Shown piece by piece: positions 16,493-24,488 of a stretch of 64,000 nucleotides of DNA. The notes under the pieces were generated by a model. The model worked only from the letters and a program-made list of their open reading frames with translations. It ran no database searches and was not told where the DNA came from. The first letter of the stretch is position 1. Every line of letters starts with the position of its first letter. A program made the position numbers and the translations under genes. Source of the stretch: Microbulbifer sp. YPW1 (GTDB lineage: Bacteria > Pseudomonadota > Gammaproteobacteria > Pseudomonadales > Cellvibrionaceae); assembly GCF_013367775.1 (NCBI RefSeq), contig NZ_CP055157.1, positions 1,467,001-1,531,000 on the forward strand, written 5' to 3'.

Positions 16493-17383
16493 TTACGCGC
16501 CCAGTACATAGACGAAAATAAACAGTCCGACCCAGACCACGTCCACAAAGTGCCAGTACCAGCTGGCCGCTTCGAAACCAAAGTGATCATCCGGCTTGAA
16601 GTGATGGGCAATCACCGAGCGCAGCAACATGATCAGCAGCATGATGGTGCCGAGTGTCACGTGGGCGCCGTGGAAGCCGGTGAGCATAAAGAAGGTAGTG
16701 CCGTAAATACCGGATTCCAGAGTCAGCCCCAGATGCTGATAAGCCTCCAGATATTCTTCGACCTGGAAGAACAGGAAGGCCGCACCGAGCGCGACGGTGG
16801 CACCCAGCCACAGATTGAATGCCTGACGCTTGCCCTTCTTAAGGAAAACATGGGCGATATGTACGGTAACGCTGGAGGCCAGAAGCAATACGGTATTCAG
16901 CAGGGGCAGGTGCCAGGGGTCGATGATGCCCTTGGGCCCCAGAACCTTGGCGGATTCACCACTCACCGCCTGATCCGGGGTCACCATCAGCGGCCAGGTA
17001 TTCTGGAATCCCTCCCACAGCATGTTGGAAGAGCCGCGATCCCCTTCACCGCCAAGCCACGGCAAGGTAAAGGTGCGAATGTAATACAGCGCGCCGAAGA
17101 ATGCGGCAAAGAACATCACCTCGGAGAAAATGAACCAGCCCATCCCCCACACATAGGAACGCTTGAGCTGATCGCTGTTGAGTCCCTGCATGTTCTCGCG
17201 GATCACCGCGGCGAACCAGAACCACAGCACTGTCGCCATGGCGATGGCACCGGCGAAGAAAATATAGGAGCTTCCGCCATTTACCCAGCTGGCGGCGCCA
17301 AAGGCCGTCAGGAACAGGCCAATGGTGGCAAAGATCGGCAGCCGGGACTGCTCGGGAACATAATAGCTGCTTTCGGTGGCCAT
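16493..17383 (-). CDS. coxC: Cytochrome c oxidase subunit III
   Basis: 296 aa with seven hydrophobic segments. WGMGWFIFSEVMFFAAFFGA, FQVEEYLEAYQHLGLTLESG and the C-terminal GFHGAHVTLG and WYWHFVDVVWVGLFIFVY are classical subunit III sequences. It supports proton uptake and stability of the CoxAB core. The start is 6 bp downstream of ctaG. Confidence 0.97.
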   Translation of the reverse strand: MATESSYYVPEQSRLPIFATIGLFLTAFGAASWVNGGSSYIFFAGAIAMATVLWFWFAAVIRENMQGLNSDQLKRSYVWGMGWFIFSEVMFFAAFFGALYYIRTFTLPWLGGEGDRGSSNMLWEGFQNTWPLMVTPDQAVSGESAKVLGPKGIIDPWHLPLLNTVLLLASSVTVHIAHVFLKKGKRQAFNLWLGATVALGAAFLFFQVEEYLEAYQHLGLTLESGIYGTTFFMLTGFHGAHVTLGTIMLLIMLLRSVIAHHFKPDDHFGFEAASWYWHFVDVVWVGLFIFVYVLGA

Positions 17384-17389
17384 AATTTT

Positions 17390-17983
17390 CTATCCCTCTC
17401 GCTCGGAGTCTCGCTCAATTGGGGAGGCATCCGTTTTTTTGTTGTCTGTCTGCTTCGCGATCCGTTCGGTTACATCAAACAGCGTGTAGGAAAGCGTGAT
17501 GGTGTTTACGCCGGGAGGCAGATCCGGGTCGACGATAAATCGTAGACCCAGCTCGGCGCTCTCGCCGGCAGCCAGAGTCTGCTGGTTGAAGCAGAAACAT
17601 TCGGTTTTATGGAAATAACTGGCGGCCTTGAACGGCACCAGGCTCGGGATGGCCTGGCCCACCATGTCGCGCTCGGTCGGGTTGTACGCAAGGAATACCG
17701 TATCCACCGCCTCGCCCGGGTGCACTTTCATTTCCACTACACCGGGTGTGAATTCCCACGGCATGTTTTCGTTGTTGCTGGCAACAAACTGGACTTTTAC
17801 CGTGCGCTCGGTATCGACGGCCGCCGGTACCGCTTCATAGCGACCTCCGGTCTTGCCGTTGAGACCGGTAATCTCACAGAAGGCGTCGTACAGGGGCGGC
17901 ATGATAAAAAGTGCAAACCCCAGCATGCTGACCGCGAGGGCCAGCATCTTTACCGTGGTTTTGGCGTTAGCACTCATTGCCAT
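17390..17983 (-). CDS. ctaG: Cytochrome c oxidase assembly protein CtaG/Cox11
   Basis: 197 aa; one N-terminal membrane helix (residues 10-30) and a periplasmic immunoglobulin-like domain that delivers copper to CuB of CoxA. The copper-binding CFCF motif is intact (C129, C131 in KTECFCFNQ), as are the upstream NPTERDM and downstream VDPDLPPGVNTITLSYTLF. Located between coxA and coxC as in many proteobacteria. Confidence 0.95.
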   Translation of the reverse strand: MAMSANAKTTVKMLALAVSMLGFALFIMPPLYDAFCEITGLNGKTGGRYEAVPAAVDTERTVKVQFVASNNENMPWEFTPGVVEMKVHPGEAVDTVFLAYNPTERDMVGQAIPSLVPFKAASYFHKTECFCFNQQTLAAGESAELGLRFIVDPDLPPGVNTITLSYTLFDVTERIAKQTDNKKTDASPIERDSEREG

Positions 17984-18012
17984 GATTCAGCCCCGCTTGT
18001 CATTACAACCAA

Positions 18013-19563
18013 TCAACGCACTACCGGCGGCGTACTGAAGGTGTGGTACGGCGCCGGTGATGGCACAGTCCACTCCAGACCCTGCGGGTTTTCCCACACT
18101 TCATCGGTGGCTTTGCGGCCGCCGCGCACCGTGCGAATCACGTTGAACAGGAACACGATCTGCGCAGCGCCGAACAGGAAGGCGCCCACGCTCGCGATCT
18201 GGTTGAAATCGGCAAACTGCAGCGCGTAGTCCGGGATACGCCGCGGCATACCCGCGAGACCGACAAAGTGCATCGGGAAGAAGGTGACATTCAGGCCGAC
18301 AAACGCCATCCAGAAATGCACCTTACCCATGGTCTCGTTGTACATGTTGCCGGTCCACTTCGGCAGCCAGTAATACACCCCGGCAGTGATCGAGAAAATG
18401 GCACCCGGTACCAGTACATAGTGGAAGTGCGCCACTACGAAATAGGTATCGTGATACTGGAAGTCCGCCGGTGCGATGGCGAGCATCAGCCCGGAGAAAC
18501 CGCCCAGGGTAAACAGGATCACGAAGGCAATGGAAAACAGCATGGGGGTTTCGAAGGTCATCGAGCCCCGGAACATGGTGGTTACCCAGTTGAACACCTT
18601 CACCCCGGTGGGCACCGCAATCAGCATGGTCGCGTACATAAAGAACAGCTCACCGGCAATGGGCATGCCCACGGTGAACATGTGGTGCGCCCATACGATA
18701 AAGCTGAGGAAGGCAATCGACGCGGTGGCGTAGACCATCGAGCTGTAACCGAACAACGGCTTGCGCGCGAAGGTGGGAATGATCGCCGATACGATACCGA
18801 ACGCCGGCAGGATCATGATGTACACCTCGGGGTGGCCGAAGAACCAGAACACATGCTGGAACAGTACCGGGTCACCACCGCCGGCGGCGCTGAAGAAGCT
18901 GGTACCAAAGTGGATATCCATCAACATCATGGTCACCACACCGGCGAGCACCGGCATTACCGCAATCAGCAGATAGGCGGTGATCAGCCAGGTCCACACA
19001 AACAGCGGCATCTTCATCAGGGTCATGCCCGGCGCGCGCATGTTCAAAATGGTGGCGACAATATTGATCGCCCCCATGATGGAAGACGCACCCATGATGT
19101 GAATGGAGAAGATAAAGAAAGTTACGCTGGGCGGCGCATATTCGGTGGATAGCGGAGCATAGAAAGTCCAACCGAAGTTGGGCGCGCCGCCCTCCATGAA
19201 CAAGGTGGATGCCAGCATCGCGAACGCGAATGGCAGAATCCAGAAGCTCCAGTTATTCATCCGCGGCAGCGCCATATCCGGGGCACCGATCATCATCGGC
19301 ACCATCCAGTTGGCGAGGCCCACAAACGCGGGCATCACCGCGCCGAACACCATGATCAGACCGTGCATGGTGGTCATCTGGTTAAAGAATTCCGGCTGCA
19401 CAATCTGCAGGCCGGGCTGGAAAAGTTCGGCGCGGATTACCAGCGCCATGCAACCGCCAAGCAGGAACATCGCAAAACTGAACCACAGGTACATCGAGCC
19501 GATGTCCTTGTGGTTAGTGGTGTAGAGCCAGCGGGTAAAACCGGGTTTCGGACCGTGTGCCAT
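18013..19563 (-). CDS. coxA: Cytochrome c oxidase subunit I
   Basis: 516 aa with twelve hydrophobic segments; catalytic subunit with haem a and the haem a3-CuB centre. Recognisable sites are TTMHGLIMVFGA (haem a His), WFFGHPEVYIMILPAFG (CuB His and the cross-linked Tyr), WAHHMFTVGM (CuB His pair) and VVAHFHYVL (haem a3 and a His). HPEVY together with the Glu-containing helix marks the A-type family. AAGGAG lies upstream of the ATG. It is preceded by coxB with a 24-bp gap. Confidence 0.98.
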   Translation of the reverse strand: MAHGPKPGFTRWLYTTNHKDIGSMYLWFSFAMFLLGGCMALVIRAELFQPGLQIVQPEFFNQMTTMHGLIMVFGAVMPAFVGLANWMVPMMIGAPDMALPRMNNWSFWILPFAFAMLASTLFMEGGAPNFGWTFYAPLSTEYAPPSVTFFIFSIHIMGASSIMGAINIVATILNMRAPGMTLMKMPLFVWTWLITAYLLIAVMPVLAGVVTMMLMDIHFGTSFFSAAGGGDPVLFQHVFWFFGHPEVYIMILPAFGIVSAIIPTFARKPLFGYSSMVYATASIAFLSFIVWAHHMFTVGMPIAGELFFMYATMLIAVPTGVKVFNWVTTMFRGSMTFETPMLFSIAFVILFTLGGFSGLMLAIAPADFQYHDTYFVVAHFHYVLVPGAIFSITAGVYYWLPKWTGNMYNETMGKVHFWMAFVGLNVTFFPMHFVGLAGMPRRIPDYALQFADFNQIASVGAFLFGAAQIVFLFNVIRTVRGGRKATDEVWENPQGLEWTVPSPAPYHTFSTPPVVR

Positions 19564-19587
19564 AACTAAACTCCTTTCGGCTCCTGC

Positions 19588-20748
19588 TTACTTATTCTTG
19601 AAATTGAGAATGTCGATGGGCTGCACGGTGTCGCCCATATTGTTGCCGAAGGCATTGCGCTGATAGGTGATAACCGCAGCGAGATCCACTTCACTCAACT
19701 GTGCGCCGAAGGCCTGCATCGCGGGATTGCTCGGTGAGCCATTCACCACCATGCTCAAATGGCCATCCATCGCACCGGTGGCGATCTTGGAGCCGGCAAT
19801 GGCCGGGAAGGCACCGGGCACACCCTGCCCTTTCACCTGGTGACAGGCGGCGCAGGTGCTCTCATAGACTTTCTTGCCGCGCTCGTACAGCTCGTCAAAC
19901 GTGAAGGTCTTGTTGGTCAGCTCCTTGATCTTCGCCGCCGCTGCTGCGCGATCATCGAGCCAGGAGTGGTATTCATCTTCCGGCACGGCCTTCACCACAA
20001 TTGGCATAAAACCGTGGTCCTTACCGCACAACTCCGCACACTGGCCGCGGTAAATCCCCGGTTCCTCGATGCGGGTCCAGGATTCGTTCACAAACCCGGG
20101 GATCGCATCTTTTTTCACTGCGAGATCCGGCACCCACCACGCGTGGATTACATCGTTGGCGGTGATCAGGAAGCGAATCTTTTTATTGATCGGCACCACC
20201 AGCGGCTCATCCACTTCCAGCAGATAATTTGCAGTTTTCGGCTGCTGGTTATCGATCTGTGCGCGGGGGGTGGAGAGATTGGAGAAGAAGGTGACATCGG
20301 AACCCAGGTAGTCGTATTTCCACTTCCACTGGTAGCCGGTGATCATGATGTCGAGATCGGCTTCCTTGGTGTCGTAGATATCGTAAAGGGTTTTGGTGGC
20401 GGGAATCGCCATACCGACGAGGATCAGCGTGGGTACAATCGTCCACGCCAGCTCCACCAGTGTGCTCTCGTGAAACTGCGCCGCCTTGTAGCCCTTGCTT
20501 TTACGGTGACGCCACATGCTGTAGAACATCACCCCGAACACCACAATACCGATCGCCACACAGATCCAGAAGATCAGCATGTGCAAATCGTAAGTGGTTC
20601 GGGAAACTTCGGTAACCCCCTGGGTCATGTTGACCCCCCAGCGCTCCACACCCTCTTCGGCTTTCTGCGCAGTTTCCTGGGCAAAAAGTTGGGGCGCGAT
20701 GGCCGAGATGGTCAGGAAGGCGAACAGCCGTTTTAAGCCCATCAACAT
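19588..20748 (-). CDS. coxB: Cytochrome c oxidase subunit II with fused cytochrome c domain
   Basis: 386 aa; signal peptide (to about residue 23), two membrane helices (57-77 and 98-118), CuA domain and a C-terminal cytochrome c domain. CuA ligands are visible: H202, C237, E239, C241, H245, M248 (in GQCAELCGKDHGFM). The haem motif CAACH (299-303) marks a caa3-type oxidase that carries its own electron-entry haem. First gene of the cox operon; 433 bp of non-coding DNA separate it from the divergent MATE gene. Confidence 0.97.
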   Translation of the reverse strand: MLMGLKRLFAFLTISAIAPQLFAQETAQKAEEGVERWGVNMTQGVTEVSRTTYDLHMLIFWICVAIGIVVFGVMFYSMWRHRKSKGYKAAQFHESTLVELAWTIVPTLILVGMAIPATKTLYDIYDTKEADLDIMITGYQWKWKYDYLGSDVTFFSNLSTPRAQIDNQQPKTANYLLEVDEPLVVPINKKIRFLITANDVIHAWWVPDLAVKKDAIPGFVNESWTRIEEPGIYRGQCAELCGKDHGFMPIVVKAVPEDEYHSWLDDRAAAAAKIKELTNKTFTFDELYERGKKVYESTCAACHQVKGQGVPGAFPAIAGSKIATGAMDGHLSMVVNGSPSNPAMQAFGAQLSEVDLAAVITYQRNAFGNNMGDTVQPIDILNFKNK

Positions 20749-21181
20749 CGCCTGCAGATCTCCATGTTTGTTATTCTCGCGAGCCGCTTTCCTGCGGTCA
20801 CATCACTGCGGGCCTGCCACACGAATACTGCTTTCGCTGCGGTATCGGGTGCGCAGTCGCGGCGCTGCAACCAACAAAATAGCAAAACCCTGTAACAGCG
20901 GTTGGCTGCTCGGAGGACTGGAGTCTGCCCCGATCGCAAGATCGGGAAATAATCCACACATCTTAAATGTGGACATGCTGTAGTAAACCAAGACTACATA
21001 CACTGTTCGCACACCGGGGAGGACCACAGTTGCGCGATACTGCTGTCAGTGCAACTTGTTATTTTTACTTCAGATGTCGTCGCCCGGAAGGTACAACCAA
21101 CAACCTGTGTCTTTTCGTCGCATCTAGCGCTATCAAAAGAAACACATCGCCAGAAGAAAGTCAATTAAACCGCCAACTTAC
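20749..21181. promoter_or_regulatory. Divergent intergenic region, coxB / MATE exporter
   Basis: No coding sequence is supported in these 433 bp. On the coxB side there are two adjacent hairpins, CCCGATC-GCAA-GATCGGG (20929-20946) and TCCACA / TGTGGA (20953-20973), which would lie in a long coxB leader or mark a promoter-proximal regulatory site, and a short inverted repeat GTAGT / ACTAC around 20979-20997. I cannot name the regulators. Confidence 0.4.
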
Positions 21182-22546
21182 ATGAAAAATTCACCGGCGC
21201 CTTCGCGTGCCATTCAGCGCCGTTTTGCCGCCCCCTATGTGCGGGTCTGGCGCCTTGCCTGGCCCATGATTCTGAGCAACATCACAGTGCCGCTTCTGGG
21301 CGCGGTAGACACTGCTGTGCTCGGTCACTTGGCCAGCCCGGAATATCTTTCCGGCGTGGCTATTGGCGCCAGTGTGATTTCCATGCTGTTGTGGGCGTTC
21401 GGCTTTCTGCGTATGGGGACCACCGGACTGGTGGCGCGGGCAAGCGACAGCGCAAAGGGCGCCGCCTGGCTACTGCGCGCGTTGTGGATGTCGGCAATAC
21501 TCGGCCTGCTGGTACTGTTACTGGCGTCGCCGCTGCTTCCGCAGATTACCCAGTGGATGAATGCCAGTGCGGAGGCCGCACCGCACGCCCGCGACTATTT
21601 GCAGATCCGCCTGTTGAGTGCACCACTGGCACTGGCCAACTTTGCCTTGCTGGGATTTTTTATCGGTCGCCAGGACAGCCGCGCACCGCTGGCAATACTG
21701 GTTACCGCCAACCTGCTCAATATTCTGCTCGACCTGATCCTGATCCTCGGCCTGGATATGGGCGCGAGAGGCGCGGCCTGGGCGTCGGTATCCGCGGACC
21801 TGTGTGCTTTCGCGATGGGGTTCTGGCTGCTGTCCCGGCGGCACCGCAACACCGTCCGGGAAATACGCGCAGTAATGGCCGCAACCGACTTCTGGCCGTG
21901 GCGGCGCGGCGCGCCGTGGTGGGAGCTGCTGCGTATCAATACCGACCTGTTTATCCGCACCTGTCTGCTGCTGTTCACACTGACGTTTTTCACTGCCCAG
22001 GGCGCAGCCCAGGGGGATACCGTGCTGGCCGCCAACGCGATTCTGCTACAGCTGCTGATGATGACATCCTATGCGCTGGACGGCTTTGCGCATGCCACCG
22101 AGTCCCTGGTTGGGCGCGCAGTGGGACGTGAATCCATGACACAATTCCAGCGCACCAACGCGGCCGCGGGGGTCTGGGCGCTGGTTTCCGCCATTGTCGT
22201 CACACTGATCCTGATCACCGGAGAAGGCTGGATTTTGCCGCTGTTTACCAGTATTCCGCCGGTGTTGACGGCAAGCGCGGAGTTTTATCCCTGGCTGTGT
22301 GCACTCCCCCTGGTGGCGGTATGGAGCTATCAACTGGATGGGGTATTCATCGGGGCGGGAAAAAGCAGGCAAATGCGTGACACCATGTTCATCGCAACTG
22401 TGATCGTGTTTTTACCTTGCTGGTGGTTTACGCGACACTGGGGTAACACTGGCATCTGGTTCAGCCTGTTTTTGTGGTTTGGCGCACGATCTTCCGGATT
22501 GATGGTCTACTTTTATAACTACACTAAGAACAATTATTGGCTGTAA
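21182..22546 (+). CDS. MATE-family efflux transporter, DinF type
   Basis: 454 aa with twelve hydrophobic segments. WRLAWPMILSNITVPLLGAVDTAVLGHL at the start and the later repeat with YALDGFAHATESLVGRAVGR are characteristic of the DinF branch of MATE exporters, which exchange cations for organic compounds. The substrate cannot be told. Ribosome-binding site is weak. A hairpin CCCCTG-CCAT-CAGGGG (22609-22624) lies after the gene but without a T run. Confidence 0.9.
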   Translation: MKNSPAPSRAIQRRFAAPYVRVWRLAWPMILSNITVPLLGAVDTAVLGHLASPEYLSGVAIGASVISMLLWAFGFLRMGTTGLVARASDSAKGAAWLLRALWMSAILGLLVLLLASPLLPQITQWMNASAEAAPHARDYLQIRLLSAPLALANFALLGFFIGRQDSRAPLAILVTANLLNILLDLILILGLDMGARGAAWASVSADLCAFAMGFWLLSRRHRNTVREIRAVMAATDFWPWRRGAPWWELLRINTDLFIRTCLLLFTLTFFTAQGAAQGDTVLAANAILLQLLMMTSYALDGFAHATESLVGRAVGRESMTQFQRTNAAAGVWALVSAIVVTLILITGEGWILPLFTSIPPVLTASAEFYPWLCALPLVAVWSYQLDGVFIGAGKSRQMRDTMFIATVIVFLPCWWFTRHWGNTGIWFSLFLWFGARSSGLMVYFYNYTKNNYWL

Positions 22547-22685
22547 TTGGAGATACGCACCGAGTCCACTTCCAACGTTAAGCAGTCTTGTCCGCACTCT
22601 GGATCAATCCCCTGCCATCAGGGGCAAACGGGGGGTCAGCAGACAAAGAAACGGGGAGGCGGTTTCGTCGTTTTCGTTTTGATGT

Positions 22686-23345
22686 ATGTGTGACCATTAT
22701 CAACTGATCCAGCAGTGTATCGACCGCGCCGTGGCTGCAGAGCAGTCCCGTGGGCGCTTTCGTCGCGCGTTGCACGATACCCTGCCGAACCTGCATCGCA
22801 GCATCCACCTGCCGCAACGCGACGCACCCCTGCATATCACCTGCTTTGTCATCCGCTATATCCAGGCCATTCCTTCCTGGATGCAACGACTCGATGAGAT
22901 GTGTAACGCCGGCGGCCTGGATTTTCACCCGTTGCGGGAACTGATCCTGCACAGCTTCAGCCAGGTGCCCGAGCGTCAGCCCTACGAGCACGGCCTGGGT
23001 TCCATTCTGGATGAGGCCTATCTGGCCCATCGCGCGATGGAGGAAATCAACGATATGCTGCACCCCCTGTGTGGTACGCCGCTGCTGCCGATGGATCCGA
23101 TGGTGGCCAATCTGGTGGTGCGGGAACTGCTGGGAGAAAAGCTGGCGTGCCAGCTGGACGATCTGGCAAATATTTTGCTGCAGCGCTTTGAACCGGCGGA
23201 ACTGGATCCGGAAAGGCTGGTATCCATGATCCTTTACAAACAACGCTACGACGATGCACCGGGTGAATGGCCGGACTTCGCCAGCCAGCTGCAGATTGAA
23301 CTGCGTACCCCTTCCCTGTCCAGGCAGATCGACCTGTCGCACTAG
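22686..23345 (+). CDS. Conserved-looking hypothetical protein
   Basis: 219 aa, soluble, no signal peptide. Mostly alpha-helical with repeated Leu/Asp/Glu patterns (AMEEINDMLHPLCGTPLLPM, LVVRELLGEKLACQLDDLAN). No catalytic motif that I can name. The long minus-strand frame over the same bases (22578-23402) lacks a plausible start and its protein reads as Gln/His/Arg-rich antisense; the plus frame is favoured. It stands between the MATE gene (+) and a convergent hypothetical gene. Confidence 0.65.
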   Translation: MCDHYQLIQQCIDRAVAAEQSRGRFRRALHDTLPNLHRSIHLPQRDAPLHITCFVIRYIQAIPSWMQRLDEMCNAGGLDFHPLRELILHSFSQVPERQPYEHGLGSILDEAYLAHRAMEEINDMLHPLCGTPLLPMDPMVANLVVRELLGEKLACQLDDLANILLQRFEPAELDPERLVSMILYKQRYDDAPGEWPDFASQLQIELRTPSLSRQIDLSH

Positions 23346-23377
23346 GCGTAAGCTGCCAACGCTGACAAGTTCGCGCG

Positions 23378-24184
23378 CTACCGCTCGACGATCTGGCGCC
23401 AATTTGTGAAGAAATCCACCTCTCCCTGCAACAGGGCACGGTTCAGGTCATCTGCTTGGCGGTGCAATTTATCGTTATAAAAATACAGGCTGCCACCGCG
23501 CAGGGTAAACCCCCTGGGGTTGTCGCTAAGTAACTGGTAAAAGGTTTCCTGGCGCTCCAGATATTGCAATACCCGCGCCTTGCTAAAACGTCCCTTGCGA
23601 TATTTATCGAAGATTGCTTCCTGCAACTGTCGCTCGACCAGAGCGCGCGATTCTGCTGAGATCCGGCTGATATCGAGCAGGCGATTGATATCCGAGCGCA
23701 GATCCTCCAGATACCGATCCGCAGCTTCCGCGGCTATTTTTGTCCGGTAAATCGTGCGTTTCCGGCGCGACTGATACTGGGAGCTCTTGGCATTTTTCAG
23801 GCTCCACATCTCTTTTTTTGCCATTTCCATCAGGGGGCGGAAAATGGTTTTGTGCAGACGGTTGGAGTTAACCGTAAGACGCTGGCAAATTTCCAGCGCG
23901 CCCTGCCAATCGGCAAAAGGCTTGTCGACCAGTACCGCATCCGGCAACGCAGCGATCCGCTGATCGAGCCGCTCTTCTTCTGACTGCAACAGTTCCGGGT
24001 TTTTCTCCCAGTCATTTTTTTGCAGGGTAAACAGGGACAGCAGTCCCTGGTTCACACAGCGGGTAATCAGGTGCGCAGTCTGGGCCTGCTGCTGTACGCG
24101 CACCTCGCGGTAGTGGTCAAGGCCCGCGTAGCCCGCAATAAGTAAAACGATCGCCAGTGCGATCAGGGGATAGATTTTCTTCAA
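23378..24184 (-). CDS. Membrane-anchored hypothetical protein
   Basis: 268 aa. An N-terminal helix (MKKIYPLIALAIVLLIAGYA) is followed by a hydrophilic, largely helical periplasmic domain with many Arg, Gln and Glu, including a segment ADRYLEDLRSDINRLLDISR that could be a coiled coil, and a C-terminal part with FTLRGGSLYFYNDKLHRQAD. The start codon is TTG (24184) and the ribosome-binding site is weak. It lies 20 bp behind the YheV-like gene, so probably the third gene of a prlC-yheV operon. Function unknown. Confidence 0.65.
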   Translation of the reverse strand: MKKIYPLIALAIVLLIAGYAGLDHYREVRVQQQAQTAHLITRCVNQGLLSLFTLQKNDWEKNPELLQSEEERLDQRIAALPDAVLVDKPFADWQGALEICQRLTVNSNRLHKTIFRPLMEMAKKEMWSLKNAKSSQYQSRRKRTIYRTKIAAEAADRYLEDLRSDINRLLDISRISAESRALVERQLQEAIFDKYRKGRFSKARVLQYLERQETFYQLLSDNPRGFTLRGGSLYFYNDKLHRQADDLNRALLQGEVDFFTNWRQIVER

Positions 24185-24204
24185 GGAATTCTTTTTTTAG
24201 TGGA

Positions 24205-24480
24205 TTAATTTTTATCGGCCGGTCCCGAAGGCGGCTGCAGTATTTTGACTGCGGTTTCTTCCACTTCCCTGTCATCGGTCTGATTCACCCGGGTATCCAA
24301 TTCCCGTGGAGATGCCTGTAAGCGTATTTCGTCCTTGAAGCCACAGGCTACGCACTCGCGATAATTTTTATCGCCCAGTTTGTAGTTGACGATCTTGTCC
24401 ATCTCGCTGCAGCGGGGGCACACAGCACCGGCAATAAACCGGCGCTTGGTGGGCTTTTCAATGTTCTGGTTATCGCTCAT
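24205..24480 (-). CDS. YheV-like zinc ribbon protein
   Basis: 91 aa. Two Cys pairs, CPRC (C21, C24) and CVAC (C43, C46), form a zinc ribbon with the intervening NYKLGDKNYRE, typical of the YheV family. C-terminal 40 residues are acidic and disordered. GAGG lies six bases before the ATG, and the gene starts 8 bp after the prlC stop; this pairing with prlC recurs in gammaproteobacteria. Biochemical role unknown. Confidence 0.85.
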   Translation of the reverse strand: MSDNQNIEKPTKRRFIAGAVCPRCSEMDKIVNYKLGDKNYRECVACGFKDEIRLQASPRELDTRVNQTDDREVEETAVKILQPPSGPADKN

Positions 24481-24488
24481 GGGTTACC

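Noticed and set aside
22578..23402. Minus-strand frame of 274 codons opposite the 219-aa hypothetical gene
   Set aside because: It runs into the neighbouring minus-strand gene start region, lacks a ribosome-binding site, and its composition (Gln, His, Arg) is that of an antisense frame.
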